A program made the translations under genes and the position numbers. Positions 23,275-33,236 of a DNA stretch of 64,000 bases are shown here, piece after piece. Each line of letters starts with the position of its first letter. Position 1 is the stretch's first letter. The notes below the pieces were generated by a model. That model saw only the letters and a list, made by a program, of their open reading frames with translations. It was not told where the DNA came from and searched no databases. Origin of the DNA: Dactylellina haptotyla (taxonomy: Eukaryota > Ascomycota > Orbiliomycetes > Orbiliales > Orbiliaceae). The stretch lies in contig CM062381.1 of NCBI GenBank assembly GCA_031310005.1, forward strand, positions 3,534,001-3,598,000, in the 5' to 3' direction.

Positions 23275-25992
23275 CTAAACAGCAGCCGCTACATCGTTTA
23301 CCTTGGATTTCGCATCCTCTACGTCCTTTCCGCTGTTATCCACCAGCAAATCTTCAATCATCTTTCTGTTCTTCTCCCGCTTTTCCATCTGACTGTCCCT
23401 CAGCCGCTCGCACAGCTTTATGCAATCCTGGATAACACCCTGCTCTGCTTCATCCCACTCCTGCACGTACTTCGCCATGGGTATTTTTGTCCCACCCTTT
23501 AGAGTTTTCATAAACACATCGTCCGGCTCGACCCCCCTTTCTTTGATATGATCCACGATCCACTTTACGCCCCTTTCATCCCGTAGTGATATGTACGCTT
23601 TCAATAATATCGTCAATGCGACAATGTTGAACTTGTTGGCCTTGCCCCATTCTGAATACGCGACAGCACGCATCAGATCCACGATGTTCTGGTACTGTCG
23701 GATGTTGTATTGTATCGAGATACTGACCATCAGCGGATGATGCGGGTTCTTCAAGTCGTGCTGTTGGTAGAACTTGTAGATTTCAAAGAGAATCTGTTCG
23801 CTCGGTGCGCGGAGGAGGACTGGGTTTGTTTTCGTGGGGTCTTTGGTGATTTTATAGCCGTAGACAGCGGAGAGGTATGTCCATGCTCGTTTGGAGAGGG
23901 AGGTGTGGACATCTAGCCCGTGGGTGGCGGAAAGGGAGAGGATTTGGTTGATGGTTTGGGATCGGTGTTTTTCGTGGGTGTATTTTATCTGTTCCTTTTC
24001 TGCAGTAGATGCGGTGGCGGGGATATCTGGCGTTGCGGGTAGGAGGAAAACGGCCTTGATGCCGAGTATTAGAAGCTCGGTCGTCGGGCGGAGGGATTGG
24101 GCAATGTGGGCTTGGAAGATGCGGAGGGCTTCGACGGGTTTTAGTTCTCGGAGTAATGCGACCATGCGGAGAGTGGTATCTTGCGAGTGAGGGTTGTCAA
24201 CATCCCTACGTATTACTTTCGCTGTGGACTTCGACGAGGCATTTGAAAGCATGGTGCCTGCAACGATGTCTTGTATTTGAAGATTTCTGTGGGATTCGCC
24301 GCTGCTGATTGTGTGTATGAGTCTGCGTAGAGCCTGGGGATTTTTGTCACCCGTGTGGTCGATTTTGGCAAGCAGGGTGTTAATAGTAACGCTGTTGGGG
24401 GAGAAGCCGGAGTCCCTCATCTGTTGCAGCAGTGATTTTAAGCTCTTTTCGAGGTCCTCATCTGGGGGGCATTTCGCGATGGTCGCCTTTAGTATAATGT
24501 TCCAGGTTGCTATATTCCATTCGGCCCCTATCGACTTGGTTAGCTCCCGCAGTTCTTCTAATGAGTATTCTGGCTTGTTAGAAGCAGCATTGAGAACTGC
24601 GTTCATGGCTTCTGATGATATCTTGATCTCCTTTTGTTGACAGAGCTCCATGGTGACCTGAACATTTTCCCATGTCCCATGCTTTGCCGTGGCAGCAAGA
24701 ATTGAATTGTAGGTTGTATCATCTGGTGTGTGGCCTGCAGCTTGCATTTTCAGAAGCCATTCGGCTGCAAGGTCTGATCTCTGGTTATCCACACAGCCCC
24801 TGATGAATATCGTGTAATGGACACTCTGTGAAGCTGGCAAGAGTTCCTCTACAAGATGGAAAACCTTGCTGAGGGTCCCAAACTCGACGCCTATTCGACG
24901 AAGGCCCTCCAACAAGGTTTTGGTGAGGAGGATTCCAAATCCGGTTGCAGTTTCGTGTGCCATTCGGACGAACTGAATAGCAGCATCCACTTTGCACCTA
25001 TCCAATAAAAGCCGTAGCATAACAACCATTGCTTCCTCAGTTGGCTTGTATCCCGTTTTATATCTCTCCATGGTGGCCTCAGCTGTTGCTATCCTTCCGA
25101 GTCTCCGATGGGCATCCATGCATTTTGTAACACCATCCATCGAGAGATCATCTGGCCTGCTGCTCATTTTCGAACGAAATTTCTGTGTTGCAAGACCAAA
25201 TTTCCCTGCTTTCATCAAATTTGCCATTTCTCGTCCGAGTGAAGGCGATGACTCTTTAAGGCTTTTAGCTGAGGGTCGTTGGAGGAGTTCGCTAAATCGG
25301 TGCTCGAGATTCCGGTTTTCGTCATCGATAACGGTGGTAAGCGGCCGTGCGTGAAGCCTCTGCGTAAACAGTGATGTATTGTTTCTTTCTGCATTAGCCC
25401 GGAGACGGCCAGCCGTGGCAAGCTTATGCTGCCAATTATTCTTTCGGGGTTTCGGCTTCGGTGGTTCAGGCGAGGCGTTCGTCAATTGTGATAAGAGAAT
25501 AGAAGGGTTCATTAAATCCGCACTGGTATGCATCCGCCGGGCCTCTGTTTTTGTGTCGGTGTGTAGGCATCGGGATCCGGATATTTCGTGGCGGTTGTTA
25601 AATGGGGACCCTTTGGCAAGCAAAGCTCGATATCGATTTCTTCCAATGACGCTGGTATCCTCATAATCGAGCCTCAATTCGGGCTGCCGGCCTTGCAGTC
25701 CTTGTACTACTCGATTTACAGCCTTCTCCTCCATCTGCGAGATCCCACATACATCTAATGCCTCTCTTTCCTTCCTCCGTGCCTTCCGGGATCCGTTACA
25801 GGTCTGTGGCGGCCAGAGTCCCATCTCTCGCAGCTCTTCTAGCTCTTGGAGGTCGGCACTGCTCACAGGCAGTGTTGTATAGGGCCTGCCATCGACAATA
25901 CCTCGGAGGTAGCGTAGGGCCCGGCGGGAGGGTGCTTTGAGGTTTGCGGCATGGTCTCGAAGGGCCCGGGTAGTCTGGGTTTCCCGAGCCAT
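23275..25992 (-). CDS. pentatricopeptide-repeat (PPR) protein, probably mitochondrial
   Basis: Single exon of 905 residues starting at MARETQTTRAL (ATG at 25992). The frame is open six codons further but only to a TTG. PPR proteins are helical-repeat RNA binders that act in mitochondrial RNA processing, stability or translation. The Arg-rich, acid-poor N-terminus (TTRALRDHAANLKAPSRRALRYLR) is what a mitochondrial presequence looks like, though the stretch quoted exceeds a classic length. Typical PPR helical pairs are visible mid-protein: LAAEWLLKMQAAGHTPDDTT followed by YNSILAATAKHGTWENV, then QMRDSGFSPNSVTINTLL. Near the C-terminus comes VALTILLKAYISLRDERG with HIKERGVEPDDVFMKTL. The 35-residue spacing with P-D near each repeat end supports the call. 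No catalytic domain is present. The RNA target cannot be inferred. Confidence 0.8.
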   Translation of the reverse strand: MARETQTTRALRDHAANLKAPSRRALRYLRGIVDGRPYTTLPVSSADLQELEELREMGLWPPQTCNGSRKARRKEREALDVCGISQMEEKAVNRVVQGLQGRQPELRLDYEDTSVIGRNRYRALLAKGSPFNNRHEISGSRCLHTDTKTEARRMHTSADLMNPSILLSQLTNASPEPPKPKPRKNNWQHKLATAGRLRANAERNNTSLFTQRLHARPLTTVIDDENRNLEHRFSELLQRPSAKSLKESSPSLGREMANLMKAGKFGLATQKFRSKMSSRPDDLSMDGVTKCMDAHRRLGRIATAEATMERYKTGYKPTEEAMVVMLRLLLDRCKVDAAIQFVRMAHETATGFGILLTKTLLEGLRRIGVEFGTLSKVFHLVEELLPASQSVHYTIFIRGCVDNQRSDLAAEWLLKMQAAGHTPDDTTYNSILAATAKHGTWENVQVTMELCQQKEIKISSEAMNAVLNAASNKPEYSLEELRELTKSIGAEWNIATWNIILKATIAKCPPDEDLEKSLKSLLQQMRDSGFSPNSVTINTLLAKIDHTGDKNPQALRRLIHTISSGESHRNLQIQDIVAGTMLSNASSKSTAKVIRRDVDNPHSQDTTLRMVALLRELKPVEALRIFQAHIAQSLRPTTELLILGIKAVFLLPATPDIPATASTAEKEQIKYTHEKHRSQTINQILSLSATHGLDVHTSLSKRAWTYLSAVYGYKITKDPTKTNPVLLRAPSEQILFEIYKFYQQHDLKNPHHPLMVSISIQYNIRQYQNIVDLMRAVAYSEWGKANKFNIVALTILLKAYISLRDERGVKWIVDHIKERGVEPDDVFMKTLKGGTKIPMAKYVQEWDEAEQGVIQDCIKLCERLRDSQMEKREKNRKMIEDLLVDNSGKDVEDAKSKVNDVAAAV

Positions 25993-26650
25993 TTCGAGCC
26001 AAAGTAACAAAATAGAAACTATGTCAATATCATCGGTTCGCTCAATTGAGACTAGAGCGTCGTTACTGGGTAGAGGGTGCCATGCGAGGGTAGAGTGTCC
26101 GTTGTCGGGTTGGATGCCGTACTGTCTGGCGGGTTGAAGGAAATTCGAGGTTGGCGGGACCTCGCATGTGTTGTTGTGAGGTTGCCAATCACGTGATGAT
26201 TTGCATCAGGTGAAACTCACGCGATGAGATGCGTCTTCCTCTTTCTCTCTCTCCATCGCGTTTTCCACCAGGTTCGTACCGCATGCCCACCAGCCACCAG
26301 AGTTCAAATGCCCGGATGATGCTAACTATTACCGTTTAAAAACCGGCCACTAGATATACCAACCTTCCATGACGATACAAAGAGAGCACATGACTCTGGC
26401 CCTCCATTACACGAGGCGCTGCAACACTCGCAGTTGATTGCTATAATTGACGGCTTGGGACCATAATGGGTGAATCATAGAACGGAAATCGTAGAAGGCG
26501 TTTCCTTCTTGAATGAAGGAAGTATCTGGAAGGACTCGCGTGTCCGTATTTACAAAAGGGGGAGTTTTGATCGAACAATGGCTTAGACGGAACGGATGGA
26601 GTTGGGCTCGAGGTTGCCTTGGTTGCTTTGAGGACGACAAAATACGGCAT

Positions 26651-26923
26651 ATGTCGAAGGACGCGCCGGCGGTTGTGATTTCAATCTCACCGTGTCATAG
26701 TGCTGCGGTCTATGACGACATTTTACATTTTAGTTTTCAATCGGATGAAGTTCAAGGTATGGTGGGTCGCCCTAGCATCAAAACGACCAAGCTGCTAACG
26801 AAGATAATAATAGGCAATAGATCTCAAGTTCTCGACGCTTGTACATCTGCTTTGATTTCTACCCACTTCGTTGATACCCTCCGAGTAGTAGATGCGAAAA
26901 ATCTTGACCTAGTGATGAATTAA
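26651..26923 (+). CDS. candidate small protein gene with an in-frame 57-nt intron
   Basis: A frame begins at ATG 26651 (MSKDAPAVVISIS; upstream codons are open back to 26513) and ends in TAA at 26921-26923. Within it a convincing intron lies at 26757-26813: GTATGG donor, GCTGCTAACG branch, AATAG acceptor. Its length is a multiple of three, so spliced and unspliced frames are both open. The spliced product from this ATG is about 71 residues (joint: SDEVQ-GNRSQV) and has no known domain. The intron signals are the main support. It could also be a non-coding transcript. Confidence 0.25.
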   Translation: MSKDAPAVVISISPCHSAAVYDDILHFSFQSDEVQGMVGRPSIKTTKLLTKIIIGNRSQVLDACTSALISTHFVDTLRVVDAKNLDLVMN

Positions 26924-27683
26924 CAAAAGCCAAAGTTGAAATGATCAAGTCCCTTTGCTGGACGAGATTGCGGCCAACCTGGATATAATATAACCGTGCG
27001 TTCGGCTATGAGAACTATAAGAGAGCTAATCTGAAGGTCTTCCCTTATTTATTTTGTTGTTTCTGAGTTAGTCTTTAGTGGCCGTGTTATATCTGTTCGA
27101 TTCCCACGAAGGATTGGGCTTATCCTCTCGGTCTATTTGTACTTCTAAAACCGACTAGATATTTCTAATAAAAACCTTCACATTTGCTACTTGAATATAT
27201 TCGCTATCACCCTTGAATTTTGATTTCTAGGGCAGCGATTTTTTCTATGTCGATATCCATATGGTCTGGTCTCGCTAGCTTCACATCTCCCCTGCATGAT
27301 AGATAGCAACGCATTCCATAATTTAGCACGACTATGACTTTCTCGCAGGTTGTGATACCAGGGACCTGATCAGGTGCTAAAACGTGATTGACTTTAATAT
27401 ACATCGTCAGGCTTGATGACTAGGCTGAAAACATACAGTAAGACTGCCGGAAAGGTACCCGATTAATTATTATTCTTCTCAAAACGGTATAGCCTTCCCT
27501 AAAAGGATTAAATCCATCTGATTTTGGTTTGAACGTGATCGAAACTAGGATGTAACAGGTCATCTCCTACCGTACTGGCACGTTCCCCAAACCTAGCACC
27601 CAAACCTGCCGAATTTTGGTTTCTAGAATTATCGAATAACTTCGGATTATTGAGATCCCAAAGTCGTAGCACTGGATGGTTTC

Positions 27684-27691
27684 TATATAAA
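27684..27691 (+). promoter_or_regulatory. TATA box of the small secreted protein gene
   Basis: TATATAAA located 187 nt upstream of the ATG at 27878, in an AT-rich promoter followed by a C/T-rich stretch before the start codon. Confidence 0.55.
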
Positions 27692-27877
27692 CAGGAAAAT
27701 TGCGCTCCTGAGTATTTCTGTATTTCAAATAAACATTACATATCAACTTCGAATAATTTTAGCTGGTCTAAACTTAGTCTTCCCCACTTAATTTCCTCAC
27801 TTCCTCACTATAATTTTATTTCTTTTCACACAATTAATTACATTTTAACTTACCTCGTTTAATAGTTTTTATCCAAA

Positions 27878-28267
27878 ATGAAGATCACAAGCATTATTTC
27901 CGCTTTCGTATTCCTCATCGCTACTACCTCCGCTGTTCCTGCTAAGAGGGATATGCCACTCACATGGTACGTTTCACCGGTACCCTCTAGCCCCGAGGCC
28001 TACAAACAAGATTACATAGCGCACATGGCGCCTTCTTTGGAAAATATAAAGCCCTTCATGACTAAATTGGATCCAGCTAGCTGGAAGAGCCTTTGGACGG
28101 TGCAAAAAACGCTTTATGACACAGCTACAAAGAATCCAAAGCCCACTAAAGCAGTTAATGACAAGTTTGGTGGCTTGTTGAAAGAGTCGAGGAAGCTTTG
28201 GATCTCACTAGCTAAAAAACAGGTTCCTGACTTTAAGCCTGCATTGACTCTCGCCAAACAATTTTAG
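27878..28267 (+). CDS. small secreted protein without cysteines, effector-like
   Basis: Single exon, 129 residues, ATG in good context (CCAAAATG). Residues 1-19 form a classical signal peptide (MKITSIISAFVFLIATTSA). PAKR at about 21-24 could be a Kex2-type processing site, giving a mature protein of about 105 residues that starts DMPLTWYVSP. The mature part is Lys-rich and predicted helical (PSLENIKPFMTKL; SWKSLWTVQKTLYDT; FGGLLKESRKLWISLAKKQ). There are no cysteines, which sets it apart from typical apoplastic effectors. No enzyme motif is present. A strong TATA box and short 5' leader suggest a highly inducible gene. The function is unknown. Confidence 0.75.
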   Translation: MKITSIISAFVFLIATTSAVPAKRDMPLTWYVSPVPSSPEAYKQDYIAHMAPSLENIKPFMTKLDPASWKSLWTVQKTLYDTATKNPKPTKAVNDKFGGLLKESRKLWISLAKKQVPDFKPALTLAKQF

Positions 28268-29413
28268 AGATATTGGTACAGAGAGTTGTATATATATTAT
28301 CCATAAGCAAAGAATTAATTCTTATATCCATATAACTATAGGCGTGATTTCCGATACTAGGTTAGTGCCATAGTATTCAACCTGATAATTAAGGCGATCT
28401 TCGTGGAGTGCTTGGGCCCGACTGCCCGACTTGGCTGGCGGCAAAATATATCATTTACCATTATAGGAATATAATATCAAAATCAACGGCGTCTCGGAAC
28501 TTAACTTCAACGCCGTGAACGTTGGGGTACCTGAGTTGCACACAAAGTTCGGTTGAGACTTGGGTTCCGCGCCGTCGGGTTGAATTTGGGCCGATGCATC
28601 TGGCCTACGTCAGGCCGCGAATGGTAAGCGATAAACTGAAAAGGGTAACCAAATCGAACCGTTCGAATCGATCAGCCAACCGTTTGTCGAATTCGAGGAC
28701 GGCCAATTTTAACGAGCAAACGACGTCGATAGCCAGACCGTTCGTTAGCTTAGTTGTCGGGGAGCCAGGATTGATAATGATGATGTCGTCCGTTCAAAAA
28801 AATGCATAATACCCCCACCAGCGCTGCACCACGGAGCGAGCGTGGATGGCTGAGGTCCACACGACAACAGCGAAGCGAATGAGCATGTCTTGCCGGCCGA
28901 AAGCCAAGGCCCGTCGTCCAGGTCCCGTGAGGATTTCTAAGCCAAACAAATCTTGGGGCGGACTCGAGGTTATCTCATATTCCCCTTTCGCCGCTTGGAT
29001 ACTTAATCGTCTTGTAATCCGAATATGATACAACAAAAGTTGCCTTCGCTTCGATAGATCCGATCTCGTCCAACAGCCAACACCACTGTGAAACGGTTCC
29101 TGATCGGACTCGCTGCGGGTGCTAATTAATCTTCGGCCGATCTGCTCATATAACAACAACGGCCCCGACCACAGCTGCAGATGAAACAGGCCGGCGCTGT
29201 CGAGTTATTACACCGTATTCTTCATAACTGGATAACTGGATAACTCTCTCGAAAAGCTCGTCGACCGCAAGTTCGTATTCATCTCTCGTCACCAGTCCGT
29301 ACCTGCCGCGGTTAAAACAGGTCCCAGTTCGATAATCACAAGATTAAAAACAACCCAGCTGCAAAAGTTCGAACCCCTGTGTTAACAACACAGGTTGTTG
29401 TCCAGCATCCAAC
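28268..29413. other. intergenic region, nothing recognised
   Basis: AT-rich 3' flank of the secreted protein gene, then a GC-richer stretch (28500-29400) with open frames on both strands that lack protein-like composition. It should contain the promoter of the MFS gene. Confidence 0.45.
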
Positions 29414-31472
29414 ATGGAGCAACAGGCGGATATTCTAGAGACCGAGGCCTCTGAGGAGCGATTATTACGGATAGAGGCGAATATAGATGCGGAGGATTCG
29501 ATCGAAGCCCAGACAAGACCGCTCATTGGTGCGCAAGCTGATATCGTTGTTTCCTATGATGGAACGAGTGAAGGAGGACCAAAAAATGACGGTCCTCCGT
29601 GGTGGAAGCGGCCGAGTGTAGGTTCGACTCTGAATATATATTAGGAGTCGTGATGATATGAGGAGATGTTGACTGTTGTCCAGATATATATCTTATTGCC
29701 GCCGTTCTTATTATACGCTACAGCGCTGGGATCGTATGTTCCAAATCTTATCCCTTGCGATCTCTCGGATTTTACGAGTTCCAGACCTTTATATGCTTAT
29801 TCCTCTAACATATTGCGGTGTTACGTAGAGCGGCGGTTCCACGAGTGAATTTGGTACTAGGTTTAGTGTGTAGACACTATTATAAAGAAAGAGAAAGTCA
29901 CATGATACCTGGAACATTTACCCCAGTAAGACTGGTTCTCGGGGCGGATAATCCGGAATGTGAAATTCCTGAGGTATGTACCACATATGTGCGCACCCTG
30001 AGACATATGCCCCTAGCAGTGTTAAATCTTTATATAGATTGGAGCTCAAGCGTCGTTGTTTTCACTATACATGAATATTGTTACGGGTTTATTGAGTGAG
30101 TTGCCGTCCATAAGTAACTTACCGTATCGAATGCTAATAATCGTAGGTGCGATAACGTCGCCGCGTCTCGGCCAGCTCTCCGACCGGATTGGAAGACGTA
30201 AAGTCTTAATTTTGACTACGTCTGGCGGATTTGCATCTGAAATCCTCCTTATTCTATGCTACAGATTCCCAGAACAGATCTCTTATTGGTGGTTATTGAG
30301 CGCTAGTACGGTAGAGGGCTGTCTGGGTTCCTTCACCCTCATGTTGGCACTGACCCACTCCTACGCTACAGATTGCACTACCTTTGCGAAGCGTGCTGCT
30401 GCATTCTCTTTATTTCACGGGTGTCTCTTCCTAGGAATCGCCATCGGGCCAGCGATCGGTGGGTTTGTGATCGAGAAGACCGATGACATTATCAATGTGT
30501 TCTACGGTGTCCTTGTGGTCCATGTCATTTTTATGGCTTATATCGTTTTTGTCTTGCCTGAATCGTTGTCTCGAACGAAGCAATTACTCGCAAGGGAAAA
30601 ATGGGTGGAGAGCCAACGAAAGCTTGCGGAATCCACTGGTTCCAAATGGCTATCCGGACTTAGGGTCCTGAATGTTTTCGAACCACTGAATATTCTGTGG
30701 CCGATGAACGGCCCAAACCTGTCTAAACTCAGGTTAAACATGATTGTAATCGCAGCGATCGATTTTGTCATGTTTGGCGTAGGGTTTGGCGCAATGACTG
30801 TGGTTATCATCTATTCGAAGGTTGGTTAAACCCGGTATCTCATGCTTACGATCATACGCTAATGTAGGGCACGACTTGTTCTAGATTCAATTCCACTGGA
30901 AAACTCAATTTGCAGCCTACTTTACCAGTATTGTCAGCTCAACCCGAGTTTTCGGCCTCCTTGTTCTCCTTCCTTTGACTATTCGTCTGTTCCGTAAAAA
31001 GCCTGCGGCGGGCGCTCCGGTTGCTGGATGCGATCCTCTAGACACGTGGATCATTCGGGGTGCGCTCACCTTCGAAATAATAGGTTACCTATTCTACGTT
31101 GTAGCTCGGAACACCCCACTCTTCGTGGTGGGAGGCGTAATTGCATCTTTTGGTGGAATAGGTTCGCCGACGTTACAGAGTGCATTAACCAAGCACTCAC
31201 CAGCTGAAAAAACGGGCCAGCTTCTGGGCGTTATCGGCCTATTGCACGCCCTTGGAAGAGTTGTTGGGCCTACGGTCTTTAATTCTATCTACTATAACAC
31301 TGCGGAGACATATCCTCAGGCGGTATTCACCGTTCTTGTGGCTATATTCGGGGCTGCTTGGCTAGCAAGCTGGTTTATAACCCCATATATTTCGGTAGAA
31401 GGTGTCGCAGATGACGATGAGCAAGAGAGTGCCGACCCTGAAGAAAATGAGCCGTTGGTTGGACGGTCTTAA
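29414..31472 (+). CDS. major facilitator superfamily transporter
   Basis: Six exons: 29414-29617, 29684-29733, 29829-29973, 30038-30095, 30147-30820, 30885-31472, giving 572 residues. The introns are 51-95 nt, and each junction restores MFS signature sequence. A cytosolic acidic N-terminus of about 60 residues leads to PPWWKRPS and IYILLPPFLLYATALGS (TM1, across intron 1). An extracellular loop with DNPECEIPE follows, then LYMNIVTGLLSAITSPRLG and motif A, GQLSDRIGRRK, at about residues 161-171. ALTHSYATDCT, a TM segment with FHGCLFLGIAIGPAIGGFV, and PESLSRTKQLLAREKW before the central loop match a fungal subgroup of drug/solute H+ antiporters. The second half (FHWKTQFAAYFTSIVSSTRVFG; the last 60 residues acidic) completes the fold. 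The substrate is unknown. The gene lies between secreted-protein genes, not in a visible metabolite cluster. Confidence 0.88.
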
Positions 31473-33236
31473 GTCGAAGCCTTGGGATGACGTCTATCCG
31501 AAGGTATCTTGAACGGTGTCGAATTTTTTCATTTTGATACACTCAGGGATAACTTGGCGACTTGGTGTGGTATTCTGTTTACTTTCTTGTTCATCATGGC
31601 ACGGAGCATTATCGTTATAATTATAGGCGTTCTAGACTTCTTTCGAGCACCGTGCATCCACGTTCCTTGATAAGCCGTACTATGTTAAGACTTTGGGGCA
31701 TAGGAACCGGGACATTACGAACCCGGGGTCATGTGTAGTGCCCGATTTAAACCTAAATTGGGTCCTAAAACAACTTGGAAGATGAATACAGCTAGTTTAA
31801 TGTTAAGAAAATTCGCATGGAAATATTTGGAAATATTCGAAATGCATAGCCAGCGTGTGCTAGTTGCTATTGGGAATAGAAATGACTGAGCCTATTGAAA
31901 CGGTCTAGTTGGGACTGGCTGTCGAGAACTGGTCGAGTGACTGTCCTATTTGTCCACTATCGCACCACCCATCCCCGTCTTCCTCTACCCCTATCGTGTC
32001 GAGTTTCCCGTTCCATCATGCGAATTCTCATGGAGATGCCTGAAACTCACTCGGTTTCCGGTGATCCTCGGAGCCATGGTTGTGTGTTGAAACGAAGAAA
32101 CAACTCGCCAGGTCGCTAGATTCCCTGGCGAGTGGCGCATGCAGGCGAACTTGTGCCCTGAAGGTACGCACGAACGATGACGCTGCCCGGATAAGCTGTA
32201 GTAGCACATACTTCGTTGATATCAGCCACCACACCCATCGAATAAAATGTCGGCCCTAAGCGGCTCCTTCGACCCCTGATGCTCCAACGGCCACTATACC
32301 AAGAGCGCGTTCCGGCAAGTCCACACCTGCTGGCTTAACGCCCTGATAGTGGTGCTTATGGGCATGCCCTTGTGTTGAAACTGGTGAAACCCGGTTCCTG
32401 GCCGGGGCAGCCAACACTTGCTTACCGAGCTGTTCATCCTTGAAACCGTCCCTGCAAGAAATGTTTGCCCTGTGAAACATGACGAACCTCAACTTGATAA
32501 CTCCCGGACCCGAACGATTGTACCTGACAGATTTGCCCTTCATGGCGGATCTTCGATTGGACGAACGGCGGCTCCCCCCTTCTGTGCTGTATCAAGCATA
32601 CCGGGTTCTCGTCAGTACCGGTCGGCCGAGATTGAGCGGCAGTCCAGCTCATCCTGTCAACTGGCAAACATCGGGTTTCGTGGACCAGCATGGTACTGTC
32701 AAGTTCCCATGTAGCGCAAGGGGCTGCTGAGCGGGTATCAAAAGATCTCAACTGCGGGGAGATCCACCTGATCCCCTTGGTTTATCAAAGAAAATTTTCA
32801 GAGGGGCACAGGCAGAAAGGGGAGAGTGAAGACGGTGCCCGTTCGGGCATGGCAACCTTTGGCGAAGCTCCTAGGATGTTCCACTAGAGGATGGGATTAG
32901 TCTTGATCTGTTATAGGGCATAATGCCATGCGAGGTTCTATATAAGCGTAAGTCTCCCACCTCAAATCGTCCCATCTTCTCTCACCACGATCAGGTCAAT
33001 CGGTCCCTCAGCATCTAAACTCCCCAGTTCAGCATTGCTTCCTTTCTTACCTCTGTGAGGTCTCACTTTCATTACTTTCATTCTCACCTTTTTACTTTGT
33101 CTAAGTAATTTTCATTGCTTCCGGACTGGTTCCATTTTTGTTCATTCAGCGACGTCCACTCTCTTCAACTTTTAGGATTTCCCATAAACCAGCCCATTTG
33201 CAGTCTATCTTTGAAAGATACTGAATAATATTCACG
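31473..33236. other. intergenic region, promoter of the lectin gene at its end
   Basis: 3' flank of the MFS gene, then about 1 kb of mixed-composition DNA with overlapping frames on both strands but no protein-like sequence. The last 300 nt hold a TATA element and a CT-rich leader (33000-33180). Confidence 0.45.
32939..32946 (+). promoter_or_regulatory. TATA-like element upstream of the lectin gene
   Basis: TATATAAG about 290 nt upstream of the ATG at 33237, followed by a CT-rich leader (TCTCCC, CATTACTTTCATTC). The long spacing implies a 5' UTR of roughly 250 nt. Confidence 0.45.

Larger units (their letters stand above)
25993..27877. other. intergenic region with one weak small-gene candidate
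   Basis: Upstream of the PPR gene and upstream of the small secreted protein. The only item of note is the candidate at 26651-26923, listed separately. AT-rich sequence with a TATA motif at 27684 makes up the last part. Confidence 0.45.

Noticed and set aside
28794-29159. 121-codon minus-strand frame
   Set aside because: No domain, odd composition, overlapping frames on the other strand; no splice or promoter support.
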